Assembly: GCA_934662565.1 (NCBI GenBank) | Contig: CAKUKI010000006.1 | Location: 1 to 51,786 of the forward strand | Direction: 5' to 3' | Length of the DNA stretch: 51,786 bases | Origin: an uncultured Elusimicrobiales bacterium | Lineage (GTDB): Bacteria > Elusimicrobiota > Elusimicrobia > Elusimicrobiales > Elusimicrobiaceae | Shown here: piece by piece, positions 25,561-33,507 of the stretch | Layout: each line of letters opens with the position of its first letter | Numbering within the stretch: the stretch's first letter is position 1 | Program-made: the position numbers and the translations under genes | Notes under the pieces: model-generated | What the model was told of the DNA's origin: nothing | The model's input: the letters and a program-made list of their open reading frames with translations, nothing else | Databases searched by the model: none

Positions 25561-25953
25561 TTACCAAACCTGACACAACAATTCGCCACCCATCTTGGCG
25601 GCTTTGGCTTGGCTGTCGGTCATAATGCCTTTAGAAGTGGACAAAATGGTAATGCCAAACGCACCGCGGACTTTGGGAATGTTGTTGTACGCGCTGTACA
25701 CCCGTTGCCCCGGTTTGGAGACTCTTCTGAGCCCTTGGATTACGCATTCGTTTTCAGGCGTGTATTTTAAGAAAACTCTTACCACACCGCCCTTGGTTTC
25801 GTTATGCACGGCTTTGAAATTGGCAATATAGCCTTCTTCTTTCAAAACGCGGGCAATTTCCGTTTTAATCTTAGAAAAAGGGATATCCACTTTTTCTTTC
25901 TTTTTCATGTTGGCGTTTCTTATTCTGGTTAAGAAATCTGCGATTGGATCCAT
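25561..25953 (-). CDS. rpsH: 30S ribosomal protein S8
   Basis: A 130-residue rRNA-binding protein beginning MDPIADFLTRIRNA and ending GIMTDSQAKAAKMGGELLCQVW. The ATG at 25953 fits the family start; an in-frame TTG seven codons upstream would add MEEQPIH. The best SD-like sequence (GGAAGAG) is 12 bases from the ATG, rather far. In E. coli S8 represses the spc operon; no matching L5-region site was tested here. Confidence 0.96.
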   Translation of the reverse strand: MDPIADFLTRIRNANMKKKEKVDIPFSKIKTEIARVLKEEGYIANFKAVHNETKGGVVRVFLKYTPENECVIQGLRRVSKPGQRVYSAYNNIPKVRGAFGITILSTSKGIMTDSQAKAAKMGGELLCQVW

Positions 25954-26027
25954 GTGTATAGGCTGCTCTTCCAAAACACTTTCCGCTTGGCGGAGTTAAT
26001 CCGGTTGAGCGCCTCCTCCTGTAAATT

Positions 26028-26213
26028 TTACCAGCTTGATTTTCTAAGACCCGGGATTAAACCCTGGTGTGCCATCTTTCTCAGGCAGATACGGCAAAGA
26101 CCGAAATCGCGATAATAACCTCTCGCGCGGCCGCAAATCTGGCATCTGTTATGATACCGGACAGCGAACTTTTGGTCTTTGGCCATTTTTGCAACCCATG
26201 CTTTGGTAGCCAT
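26028..26213 (-). CDS. rpsN: 30S ribosomal protein S14, type Z
   Basis: A 61-residue zinc-binding S14 with Cys24, Cys27, Cys40 and Cys43 (C-x2-C-x12-C-x2-C) and the end GLIPGLRKSSW. This short C+ form is the ancestral type. It lies between rplE and rpsH. Confidence 0.98.
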   Translation of the reverse strand: MATKAWVAKMAKDQKFAVRYHNRCQICGRARGYYRDFGLCRICLRKMAHQGLIPGLRKSSW

Positions 26214-26227
26214 AAAGTTTTTGCTCC

Positions 26228-26824
26228 TTATTTAGCCGCCGCTTTGCGGAAAGGCATACCCATATAATTCATGAGCAGGCGGCCGGCGTCGTCGTTCTTG
26301 GCCGTGGTGACGAACGTAATGTTCATACCATGGGCTTTGGGCGATTTTTCCACGTCAATTTCCGGGAAAATATAGTGTTCTTTAATACCCAGGTTCAAGT
26401 TGCCTTTACCGTCAAAGGCTTTGTCGTTAAAGCCTTGGAAGTCGCGGATACGCGGGCAAGCAATGCTAATAAAGCGTTCCAAAAATTCATACATACGGGC
26501 GCCGCGCAAGGTCACGCGTACACCAATAGGCATACCTTCTCTCAATTTGAAGTTAGAGATAGATTTTTTGGCTTTTCTTACTTGCGCAGCTTGGCCGGCG
26601 ATGGCGGTTAAGTCTTCGCGGGCCACGTCTAACGCTTTCACGTCTTCACGGGCTTCTTTTACGCCAATGTTGATGACGATTTTTTCCAGCTTGGGTACGG
26701 CCATGGGGCTTTTTTGGCCCATGTCTTTAAGCAACGCAGGCAGTACTTTTTCTTTGTACAGTTTCTGCAGTCTGGGCTGGTAATCTGCCGGAACGTTCAC
26801 AGTTTTTTTCGTTTCTTTAGTCAT
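26228..26824 (-). CDS. rplE: 50S ribosomal protein L5
   Basis: A 198-residue 5S rRNA-binding protein of the central protuberance. The core has LEKIVINIGVKEAREDVKAL and the end NDDAGRLLMNYMGMPFRK. The start at 26824 (MTKETKKTVN) lies just inside the end of rplX (4-bp coding separation by stops), with AGGTAAAG upstream. A longer in-frame extension would overlap rplX and is unlikely. Confidence 0.97.
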   Translation of the reverse strand: MTKETKKTVNVPADYQPRLQKLYKEKVLPALLKDMGQKSPMAVPKLEKIVINIGVKEAREDVKALDVAREDLTAIAGQAAQVRKAKKSISNFKLREGMPIGVRVTLRGARMYEFLERFISIACPRIRDFQGFNDKAFDGKGNLNLGIKEHYIFPEIDVEKSPKAHGMNITFVTTAKNDDAGRLLMNYMGMPFRKAAAK

Positions 26825-26840
26825 TTTAACTTTACCTAGA

Positions 26841-27149
26841 TTAAATGATAGGCTGATTGCACTTGCGGCACACACGCACTTTTTTGCCGTCGCCCGTCAC
26901 TTCCATTTTGGGGGTCATGGCTTTTTTGCATTTGCTGCACACAATCGCTACGTTGGAAGCGTCCAGCGGAGCTTCCATCTTGTTGATGCCGCCTTGTTTG
27001 TTTTGGGAAGGCTTCACGTGTTTGGAAATCATGTTCACACCAACCACTACTACTTTGTTTTTGGTCGGGTTTACGGATTTCACTTCGCCTTTCTTGCCTT
27101 TGTCCTTACCGGACAAAACCAACACAGTATCTTTTTTCTTAATAATCAT
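26841..27149 (-). CDS. rplX: 50S ribosomal protein L24
   Basis: A 102-residue assembly-initiator protein with the KOW motif (VLVLSGKDKGKKGEVKSVNP) and a C-terminal pair of CxxC motifs (VCSKCKK and VCRKCNQ) that can bind zinc, as in many non-proteobacterial L24 proteins. It is one base from rplN. Confidence 0.97.
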   Translation of the reverse strand: MIIKKKDTVLVLSGKDKGKKGEVKSVNPTKNKVVVVGVNMISKHVKPSQNKQGGINKMEAPLDASNVAIVCSKCKKAMTPKMEVTGDGKKVRVCRKCNQPII

Positions 27150-27150
27150 A

Positions 27151-27519
27151 CTATACTACCTCGGGGGCCAGCGAAATGATTTTCAGGAAGTTCTTTTCCC
27201 GAAGTTCTCTCGCAATAGGGCCGAACACACGCGTACCTTTGGGTTCGCCATTATCGTTAATGATGCAAACAGCGTTGTCATCAAAGCGGATATAGGAACC
27301 GTCTTTGCGTCTTTTTTCACGGGCTACGCGTACTACTACTGCGCGCACCACGTCGCCTTTTTTAATGGCGGAAGTAGGGATTGCATCTCTGACGGAGCAC
27401 ATTACAACGTCTCCCAAAGTTGCAATATCCCGATGGTGGCCACCGCGCACCTTAAAGCACTGGACTTTGCGGGCGCCCGAGTTATCGGCCACGTTAAGAA
27501 TGCTTCTGAGTTGAATCAT
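27151..27519 (-). CDS. rplN: 50S ribosomal protein L14
   Basis: A 122-residue protein of invariant length, beginning MIQLRSILNVADNSGARKVQ and ending FLKIISLAPEVV. It lies at the subunit interface. Order rpsQ-rplN-rplX is standard. Confidence 0.98.
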   Translation of the reverse strand: MIQLRSILNVADNSGARKVQCFKVRGGHHRDIATLGDVVMCSVRDAIPTSAIKKGDVVRAVVVRVAREKRRKDGSYIRFDDNAVCIINDNGEPKGTRVFGPIARELREKNFLKIISLAPEVV

Positions 27520-27547
27520 AGTTTAATAACTCCGTAGTTTATAAAAA

Positions 27548-27817
27548 CTAAGCTCTGGCTTTTTCCACAATTTTGGAAACGCGCCATTTGGTCGTTTTGG
27601 ACACGGGGCGAGTGCTCATAATTTCCACTTTATCCCCTATTTTGCTCTCGTTGCCTTCATCATGCGCATGAAACTTGGCGGCTCTTTTCAGCGTTTTGCT
27701 GTATAAGCCGGTGCGCACTAAGCGTTCCACCAATACGGTGCGGGTTTTGTCCATCTTATCAGACACTACCACACCGGTGAGAACTTTTCTCTGTCCACGG
27801 GATTCTTGTTTTTCCAT
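27548..27817 (-). CDS. rpsQ: 30S ribosomal protein S17
   Basis: An 89-residue OB-fold protein with VLTGVVVSDKMDKTRTVLVE and MSTRPVSKTTKWRVSKIVEK, both diagnostic. It sits between rpmC and rplN. Confidence 0.97.
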   Translation of the reverse strand: MEKQESRGQRKVLTGVVVSDKMDKTRTVLVERLVRTGLYSKTLKRAAKFHAHDEGNESKIGDKVEIMSTRPVSKTTKWRVSKIVEKARA

Positions 27818-27829
27818 ATCTTAAAACCT

Positions 27830-28033
27830 CTAGTTCTGCTCTTTCTTCTGGTTAATCAAAGTCTGCAGAAGAGCAATCTCGCGTCTTACAGCCCGGATTT
27901 CCATCGGGTTGGCGATGGGGGTGGTGCTGTGTTTGAAAAGAAGGTTGAATTTCTTTTCTTTCGCTTTGCCGAGCGCTTCGTTCAGTTCGGCTAAGGTCTT
28001 TTGTTTCAAAGCTTCTTTTTCGTTCGTTTTCAT
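27830..28033 (-). CDS. rpmC: 50S ribosomal protein L29
   Basis: A 67-residue helical protein near the exit tunnel. It has KQKTLAELNEALGKAKEKKF and the C-terminal IRAVRREIALLQTLINQKK. The order rplP-rpmC-rpsQ supports it. Its start is two bases from the rplP stop. Confidence 0.96.
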   Translation of the reverse strand: MKTNEKEALKQKTLAELNEALGKAKEKKFNLLFKHSTTPIANPMEIRAVRREIALLQTLINQKKEQN

Positions 28034-28034
28034 A

Positions 28035-28445
28035 CTATCTTCTCGTCACCAGTTTAGTTCTGATAGGCAGTTTGTCGGCGGCCAGTTTCATAGCTTGTTT
28101 GGTATCTTCCAGCGTGGCGCCTTCCAATTCAAACAAAACTCTGCCGGGCTTTACGACACATACCCAATGGTCCGGAGCACCTTTACCTTTACCCATACGG
28201 GTTTCAGCCGGGTGTTTGGTGATGGCTTTATCCGGGAAAATGCGAATCCAGAGTTTACCTTTTTTCTTGATGAATCTGGACAGCGTAATACGGGCAGATT
28301 CAATCTGCCGGGCGGTGATCCATTTGGGTTCTAACGCTTTGAGCCCATATTCACCGAACACAACCTCGGCGCCTCTTTTGGCATTGCCTTTAATGCGGGG
28401 GGCGCTAAACGGTTTGCGATATTTTACTCTTTTAGGCATTAACAT
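28035..28445 (-). CDS. rplP: 50S ribosomal protein L16
   Basis: A 136-residue protein starting MLMPKRVKYRKPFSAP and containing FPDKAITKHPAETRMGKGKG, which reaches towards the peptidyl-transferase centre. AGAGGA lies eight bases before the first ATG, which favours MLM over the ATG two codons later. Confidence 0.97.
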   Translation of the reverse strand: MLMPKRVKYRKPFSAPRIKGNAKRGAEVVFGEYGLKALEPKWITARQIESARITLSRFIKKKGKLWIRIFPDKAITKHPAETRMGKGKGAPDHWVCVVKPGRVLFELEGATLEDTKQAMKLAADKLPIRTKLVTRR

Positions 28446-28457
28446 AAGTAAATTCCT

Positions 28458-29189
28458 CTATTTAGCTTCCTTGGCCGGGGCAACGACTTCCGTGACGCCT
28501 TCGGCGGAACCGCTTTCCATATCTCTATGTTTTTTCAGTTCCTGCATAATTTCTTTCGGAGATTTGGCAAAGTGCGTTCTTTTGAAAATCCACACTTTAA
28601 TACCAATCTTACCGCTGATGGTGGACGCTTCGGTAAAACCGTAGTCAATATCCGCGCACAAGGTGTGCAACGGCACGCGGCCTTCGCGTTTCCATTCCGT
28701 GCGGGCAATTTCAGCACCGCCCAAGCGGCCGGATACCATAATTTTGATACCCAACGCTTTGCCGGAAAGGGCTTTTTCAATCGCTTTCTTCATAGCGGCG
28801 CCGTAGTGGGCGCGTTTTTCAAGCTGCATAGCGATAGATTGGGCCACCAATTGAGCATCCGTTTCCGGACTCTTAATTTCAATGACGTTCACAAAGGTTT
28901 TGCTGCCGGTAAGGGCTTCAATTTCTTTGCGCAGGGCTTCAATGTCGGCACCTTTTTTGCCAATCACCACGCCCGGGCGGGCGGTGTGAATGTTCAAGCG
29001 CAAGAAAGCGCCGGCACGTTCAATGCCCACATAGCTTACGGCCGCCATTTTGAATTTGTCATCTACAATTTTGCGAATCTGGAAATCTTCCATGATTAAC
29101 GCCGGCATATTCTTGGGGGCGAACCAGCGGGAACGCCAATCCTGAATATAGCCCAGTCTAATGGACCGAGGGTGAATCTTATGTCCCAT
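28458..29189 (-). CDS. rpsC: 30S ribosomal protein S3
   Basis: A 243-residue protein with the KH domain (GVVIGKKGADIEALRKEI) and the C-terminal domain (GLGGAEIARTEWKREGRVPL-type segment, here SGRLGGAEIARTEWKREGRV). It forms the mRNA entry site. An added tail of about 20 residues (GSAEGVTEVVAPAKEAK) is low in complexity. It follows rplV by three bases. Confidence 0.97.
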   Translation of the reverse strand: MGHKIHPRSIRLGYIQDWRSRWFAPKNMPALIMEDFQIRKIVDDKFKMAAVSYVGIERAGAFLRLNIHTARPGVVIGKKGADIEALRKEIEALTGSKTFVNVIEIKSPETDAQLVAQSIAMQLEKRAHYGAAMKKAIEKALSGKALGIKIMVSGRLGGAEIARTEWKREGRVPLHTLCADIDYGFTEASTISGKIGIKVWIFKRTHFAKSPKEIMQELKKHRDMESGSAEGVTEVVAPAKEAK

Positions 29190-29192
29190 AAA

Positions 29193-29552
29193 TTAGCGAC
29201 CTCCCTTTTTTTCATCGGTGACGATGACAGTCAGATGACACATGCTTTTTTTGTAAGGCATAGCGCGGCCTTGCGGACCGGGCTGCACTCTTTTCAAGTG
29301 GTTGCTGGGCCCCAGATTGGCGAAAGCTTCTTTAATGAATACTTTGGTCATGTCCAGTTTTTTGCCCGCTTTTACTTCCAGATTGGCAGCGGCGCTGTGA
29401 AGCGTTTTGAACACGAGGTCCGAGGTTCTTTTGGCAATAAACGGCAATACATCTTCCGCCGCTTTGACATTTTTACCGCGGATTTGGTCCAATACGAGGT
29501 TCACCTTGCGGCTACCGTACCGTTGAAATTTAGCTTTTGCACAAGCTTCCAT
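29193..29552 (-). CDS. rplV: 50S ribosomal protein L22
   Basis: A 119-residue protein with SRKVNLVLDQIRGKNVKAAE and the exit-tunnel hairpin followed by KRVQPGPQGRAMPYKKSMCH. The start MEACAKAKFQRYGSRK is typical. Located between rpsS and rpsC. Confidence 0.97.
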   Translation of the reverse strand: MEACAKAKFQRYGSRKVNLVLDQIRGKNVKAAEDVLPFIAKRTSDLVFKTLHSAAANLEVKAGKKLDMTKVFIKEAFANLGPSNHLKRVQPGPQGRAMPYKKSMCHLTVIVTDEKKGGR

Positions 29553-29568
29553 ATCAAATCCTCAACTC

Positions 29569-29853
29569 TTATTTCAAGGCGGTGGAGTCTTTCGTCATAC
29601 CACCGTGACCTTTGAACAACCGGGTGAAAGAAAATTCACCGAGTTTATAACCTACCATTCTTTCGGAAACGTAAATGGGAAGGAACTTTCTGCCGTTGTG
29701 CACCAAGAAGGTGTGTCCCACAAATTCGGGAACAATCGTGCAGGCTCTTGCCCACGTTTTAATAGGTTTCTTTTCGTTGGAAGCGTTCATCGCTTGAACC
29801 TTTTCCAACAGGTTTATGTCTACAAACGGACCTTTTTTAGTTGATCTTCCCAT
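29569..29853 (-). CDS. rpsS: 30S ribosomal protein S19
   Basis: A 94-residue head protein starting MGRSTKKGPFVDINLLEKV and ending with LGEFSFTRLFKGHGG. It is two bases from rplB. Length is normal. Confidence 0.98.
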   Translation of the reverse strand: MGRSTKKGPFVDINLLEKVQAMNASNEKKPIKTWARACTIVPEFVGHTFLVHNGRKFLPIYVSERMVGYKLGEFSFTRLFKGHGGMTKDSTALK

Positions 29854-29855
29854 AA

Positions 29856-30695
29856 TTACTTAACCTTGTTTTTTCTTCTGTCGCTGACAATCATCCAGCC
29901 AAACGCTTTCTTTGTGGAGCGGGTCTTCAAACCGCGGGTTTGTTGGTTCCACGGAGAGCGCGGGATGTTGCCGCCTTTACCGTGACCGCGGCCACCGCCC
30001 ATCGGGTGGTCTACCGCGTTCATCGCACTACCACGCACCGTGGGGCGAATACCGCGTTGGCGGTTGCGGCCAGCGTTGCCGATTACCACGTTGGAGTGGT
30101 CCACATTGCCGACTTGGCCGATGGTGGCGCAGCAGGCGCTGGGTACCAAGCGGATTTCGCCGGACGGCATTTTAATGTGGGCATAGTCGGATTCGCGCGC
30201 CATCAGCTGGGCTTGAGAGCCGGCGCTTCTGGCCAACTGCGCACCTTTACCGACTTGCAGTTCAATCGCGTGGATAAAAGTACCTTCAGGAATGTTTTTA
30301 AGAGCAAGGCAATTACCCACTTTAATTTCAGCGGTCGGGCCGGACATCAGCACATCGCCCACTTTTACGCCCACCGGATGAAGAATATATCTCTTTTCTC
30401 CGTCGGCATAGCTTAAAAGACAAATACGGGCGCTGCGGTTCGGGTCGTATTCAATAGCAACCACTTTGGCCGGCACGCCAAGTTTTTCTCTCTTAAAATC
30501 AATGGTTCTGTAAGCGCGTCTATGGCCGCCGCCAATGTGGCGCACCATGACCATACCGGTATTATTGCGTCCGCCGGTTTTGCGCAGACCCTTGGTTAAA
30601 CTCTTCTCCGGAGTTTTTTTGGTAATTTCCGAAAAATCGGCTACCGTAATGGTTCTGCGGGAAGGGGTATAAGGTCTGAATGACTTAATAGGCAT
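29856..30695 (-). CDS. rplB: 50S ribosomal protein L2
   Basis: A 279-residue protein of the peptidyl-transferase region. It starts MPIKSFRPYTPSRRTITVAD and has RGSAMNAVDHPMGGGRGHGK, with the highly conserved His in VDHP. The C-terminus is SDRRKNKVK. Order rplW-rplB-rpsS is standard. Confidence 0.98.
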   Translation of the reverse strand: MPIKSFRPYTPSRRTITVADFSEITKKTPEKSLTKGLRKTGGRNNTGMVMVRHIGGGHRRAYRTIDFKREKLGVPAKVVAIEYDPNRSARICLLSYADGEKRYILHPVGVKVGDVLMSGPTAEIKVGNCLALKNIPEGTFIHAIELQVGKGAQLARSAGSQAQLMARESDYAHIKMPSGEIRLVPSACCATIGQVGNVDHSNVVIGNAGRNRQRGIRPTVRGSAMNAVDHPMGGGRGHGKGGNIPRSPWNQQTRGLKTRSTKKAFGWMIVSDRRKNKVK

Positions 30696-30718
30696 AGTTA
30701 GTAGTTCTCCTTAATACT

Positions 30719-31015
30719 CTACTTAGCAGTGGCTTCCACCACTTCTATTTTATCGCCTTCTTTAAGGGTGACGAAAGCTTTTTTGTAGTCAGGTCTTTTC
30801 CCTTCATACCGGCCCATGCGGTGCGTTTTGCCCGTGACGGTAATGGTGTTGATTTTAACAACAGTGACGTTAAAGATCTTTTCTACGGCAGTTTTGATTT
30901 CGCCCTTAGATGCATCTTTGGACACGACAAAACCATAGCGGTTTTGCGCATCTCTGGCAATCAGGCTCTTTTCGGTCAAAAGAGGCTTTTTAAGAATATC
31001 GTAAGTACGGGTCAT
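30719..31015 (-). CDS. rplW: 50S ribosomal protein L23
   Basis: A 98-residue exit-tunnel protein that docks trigger factor and SRP. It has ILKKPLLTEKSLIARDAQNR and the end KAFVTLKEGDKIEVVEATAK. Its ATG overlaps the rplD stop (TAATG), so it is coupled to L4. Confidence 0.97.
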   Translation of the reverse strand: MTRTYDILKKPLLTEKSLIARDAQNRYGFVVSKDASKGEIKTAVEKIFNVTVVKINTITVTGKTHRMGRYEGKRPDYKKAFVTLKEGDKIEVVEATAK

Positions 31016-31647
31016 TATTTGGCCTCCTTGGCAAACGTGGCGCTGATTTTTTCCAACGCTTCTTTGGTCATAATAACCTTGGTGCTGTTGAGCACAACAT
31101 AGGCATTAATATCTTCCGGAAGCAGGTGCGTCAGCCCGGCAATATTGCGGCCGGCCAGTTTGGTGTTCGCATCCGTAAAATTGCCCAACAACAACGGTTT
31201 GCGGCCGGCAGAAAGAGCTTCCAACACAGCGGCAAACGCTTTGGTTTTGGGTTCGGATACTTTCAAATCTTCCAATACAACCAAATTACCTTCAGACAAT
31301 TTGGTGGAAAGCGCCATAGCCAAAGCCAAGCGGCGTTTGGCAACCGGCAATTCTTGGCGGTAAGAGTGCGGGGTGGGCCCGAAAGCTACACCACCGTGGC
31401 GGAATTGCGGGGCACGCAAGCTGCCCTGACGGGCGCGGCCGGTGCCTTTCTGTTTCCACGGTTTTTTGCCGGTGCCGGAAACTTCACTGCGGGTTTTCAC
31501 ATCGGCGGTGCCGCTTCTTTGGTTGGCCAAGAAAGCAGTGACGACTTCGTGCAAGAAGGTAGGGTTGGCTTTGACGGCAAACAAGCTTTCCGGCAGAGCG
31601 CAGGTCCCTTTTTCTTTACCTTTAATATCTAAAACTTTTGTTTCCAT
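31015..31647 (-). CDS. rplD: 50S ribosomal protein L4
   Basis: A 210-residue protein with the long tunnel loop containing GTGKKPWKQKGTGRARQGS and the conserved RAPQFRHGGVAFGPTPHSY. In E. coli L4 represses the S10 operon by binding its leader. A large hairpin is present upstream of rpsJ here, so autoregulation is possible. Confidence 0.97.
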   Translation of the reverse strand: METKVLDIKGKEKGTCALPESLFAVKANPTFLHEVVTAFLANQRSGTADVKTRSEVSGTGKKPWKQKGTGRARQGSLRAPQFRHGGVAFGPTPHSYRQELPVAKRRLALAMALSTKLSEGNLVVLEDLKVSEPKTKAFAAVLEALSAGRKPLLLGNFTDANTKLAGRNIAGLTHLLPEDINAYVVLNSTKVIMTKEALEKISATFAKEAK

Positions 31648-31659
31648 AGGTCCAAGTCC

Positions 31660-32451
31660 TTACTTCTTGTTAGCGGCTTTGGAAGCAGAGATTTTCTGCA
31701 CCACGGGAGCCACTACATGTTTTCTGTTTTTGGAAGTTTCCAACACGGACACGATGGAGCCTTTGGCACCCGGTACGGAACCTTTCAGGAAAAGGAGTCC
31801 GTTTTCGTTGTCCACTTTGATAACTTCAATTTTGGATACGGTATGGGTGGTGGTGCCGTAATGACCAGCCATGCGCTGGCCGGAAAGCACTTTACCCAAG
31901 GAGCGGCGGGAACCCAAAGAACCCGGTGCGCGGCATCTGTCGGAAGCACCGTGGGAATCCGGCTGGCCGGCGAAACCGTGGCGTTTCATAGCGCCCGCGA
32001 AACCGTGGCCTTTAATTTTACCCTGAACGTCTACATAGTCGCCGGGTTTGAATACTTTTTCAAGTGAAATGACTTGGCCGATTTCAAAACCGTTCACGTC
32101 GGCAACACGGCATTCTTTCATGTGTTTAACCGGCGCGGCGTTTACTTTTTTGAAGTACCCGAGTTCGGGTTTGTTAAGCTTGCTTTCTTTCACTTCGCCA
32201 AAACCCACGCAAACGGCGTTGTAGCCGTCTTTTTCCATGGTTCTGACACGCACAACCTTGCACGGACCCGCTTTTACAACGGATACGCCATGCAGATTGC
32301 CTTTTTCATCAAAGAGCTGCGTCATGCCGACTTTTTCCCCAATTACAAAGCGGAAAGATTCGGGAGCTTCTTTGACAGTTTCTGCTTTGGCCACTTCAGC
32401 AACGGGCGTTGCCTCTTGGGCACCAGCAGCTTGTTTGATTTCTTCTGTCAT
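31660..32451 (-). CDS. rplC: 50S ribosomal protein L3, with N-terminal extension
   Basis: A 263-residue protein whose core begins at about residue 36 (VIGEKVGMTQLFDEKGN) and includes GDYVDVQGKIKGHGFAGAMK and HRAPGSLG-like RCRAPGSLGSRRSLGKV. The first 35 residues are rich in Ala, Glu, Val and Lys (IKQAAGAQEATPVAEVAKAE), which most bacterial L3 proteins lack. No better internal start with a ribosome site is seen, so the extension is probably real. Confidence 0.95.
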   Translation of the reverse strand: MTEEIKQAAGAQEATPVAEVAKAETVKEAPESFRFVIGEKVGMTQLFDEKGNLHGVSVVKAGPCKVVRVRTMEKDGYNAVCVGFGEVKESKLNKPELGYFKKVNAAPVKHMKECRVADVNGFEIGQVISLEKVFKPGDYVDVQGKIKGHGFAGAMKRHGFAGQPDSHGASDRCRAPGSLGSRRSLGKVLSGQRMAGHYGTTTHTVSKIEVIKVDNENGLLFLKGSVPGAKGSIVSVLETSKNRKHVVAPVVQKISASKAANKK

Positions 32452-32468
32452 AGTGTCTGTATTTCCTA

Positions 32469-32813
32469 TTAATTGCTTTTAATGGCCACATCCACACCGG
32501 CGGGCAAATCCAATTTCATCAGTTCGTCCACAGTTTTGGAGGTGGGGCTTTTCAAGTCAATAAGTCTTTTGTGAATACGCATTTCAAACTGTTCTCTGCT
32601 TTTCTTGTCGGTATGAGGAGAGCGAAGTACGGTGTACTTTTTAATCCGAACCGGCAACAAAACAGGACCCGCCACGATGGCACCCGTTTTTTGGGCAGTT
32701 TCCACAATGCGGGAAACCGAGGTGTCCAACATGCGATGGTCATAAGAACGCAGTTTAATGCGGATTCTTTCTTGGCTCAGCACGTGAGCTTTCTTTTCAG
32801 TTTTTTCTGCCAT
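32469..32813 (-). CDS. rpsJ: 30S ribosomal protein S10 (NusE)
   Basis: A 114-residue protein that also acts in antitermination with NusB and NusG. It has IRIKLRSYDHRMLDTSVSRI and the end LMKLDLPAGVDVAIKSN. I chose the ATG at 32813 (MAEKTEKKAH) with AAGGA upstream; an in-frame extension further upstream lies in the leader hairpin region. It is the first gene of the S10-spc-alpha array. Confidence 0.97.
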   Translation of the reverse strand: MAEKTEKKAHVLSQERIRIKLRSYDHRMLDTSVSRIVETAQKTGAIVAGPVLLPVRIKKYTVLRSPHTDKKSREQFEMRIHKRLIDLKSPTSKTVDELMKLDLPAGVDVAIKSN

Positions 32814-32853
32814 TTTTGATTTCCTTAAAACAACTTTTAATAAAAAATTATAG

Positions 32854-32911
32854 GGCAGAAAAACCTTCACCGGTCGTCTTTCTCGTCGGGCCGGTAAGGA
32901 ATTTCTCTGCC
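32854..32911 (-). promoter_or_regulatory. Large hairpin in the S10 operon leader
   Basis: In the transcript, GGCAGA, GAAA, CCTT and CCGG pair in order with CCGG, AAGG, TTTT and TCTGCC, making a 58-base hairpin with small internal loops. It lies 41 bases before the rpsJ ATG. The apical part contains CCGACGAGAAA, which is also found in the rplJ leader. A role as ribosomal-protein binding site (L4 in E. coli) is an inference. Confidence 0.7.
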
Positions 32912-32935
32912 ATGCGTCTAAATTCGGTACTATTT

Positions 32936-32944
32936 ATTATACCA
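32936..32944 (-). promoter_or_regulatory. Extended -10 promoter of the S10-spc-alpha array
   Basis: TGGTATAAT on the minus strand is a perfect extended -10 box, 123 bases before rpsJ. The -35 position is poor. Transcription would begin near 32929 and include the leader hairpin. The rest of the 331-bp rpsJ to lipoprotein gap (32814-33144) is AT-rich with a second TATACAAT-like box near 33030 and the terminator at 33102-33131. Confidence 0.75.
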
Positions 32945-33101
32945 AAATTCAGGGGCGTTTGCGTAGAATTTTTACTAACAATTTTCACCGTTTTGCGTTC
33001 AAATCCAACGCCTAAAATTCGCTTATGTATATTGTATAAAATCTGTTTAGGGTTGTAAAGGTATTCTCCAATACAAACCGGACGTTGCTTTCTTTACAAA
33101 C

Positions 33102-33131
33102 AAAAAGACCGGCTTTCGGGCCGGCCTTTTG
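33102..33131 (-). terminator. Rho-independent terminator after the lipoprotein operon
   Basis: CCGGC (33109-33113) pairs with GCCGG (33120-33124) around a TTTCGG loop. Outer A-run and T-run flanks pair too and supply a U-tract on both strands. It lies 14 bp past the stop of the last lipoprotein gene on the minus strand. Confidence 0.88.
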
Positions 33132-33144
33132 TTATTTTAACAAC

Positions 33145-33498
33145 TTATAAAGCTACAGCACGCGGGGCCACCAAGGTCCCCGTGCAAACGTGACTCACGC
33201 ACTGGGTGGTAATGCGCGTATAGCACGCTTCGCGCGTGCAACCGCCATTGGCGCAGGCTTTATCCAACACCGCTTGAACCTTTTGGGCCGCCGTTTTACT
33301 CACGGCTTCATAACCGGCACAAGGGCAGCAGCCTTTCTGCACGGCCACGCAATCGGCATCCGTTTGGCAGGCTTTATCTGCCGCGGCTACCGCTTTGGTT
33401 AATTGAGCCGGAACGGCATTAATCCCCACATTTTGGCGGGCAGTACCGCACGCGGCAACTAATCCGGCGGCGAACATCACAAAAAGAACTTTCTTCAT
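33145..33498 (-). CDS. Cysteine-rich lipoprotein, paralogue 1 (unknown function)
   Basis: A 117-residue predicted lipoprotein: short positive start, hydrophobic segment and lipobox LVAAC (Cys17). The mature part carries ten cysteines in the pattern CQTDADC, GCCPC, GGCTREACY and CVSHVC. I do not recognise a named family. It is closest to the gene just upstream (paralogue 2), sharing KACQTDADC and AVQKGCCPCAGYEAV. GGGG lies six bases before the ATG. It is the last gene of a three-gene operon (34195 to 33145). The even number and fixed spacing of cysteines suggest a disulfide-stabilised periplasmic or surface domain. Confidence 0.85.
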   Translation of the reverse strand: MKKVLFVMFAAGLVAACGTARQNVGINAVPAQLTKAVAAADKACQTDADCVAVQKGCCPCAGYEAVSKTAAQKVQAVLDKACANGGCTREACYTRITTQCVSHVCTGTLVAPRAVAL

Positions 33499-33507
33499 AT
33501 ATATCCC

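Noticed and set aside
30800..31700. tRNA genes or CRISPR arrays anywhere in the window
   Set aside because: I looked for cloverleaf-like segments in all gaps and for regularly spaced short repeats. The only regular repeats are the TPR coding units and the two secY-adk elements.
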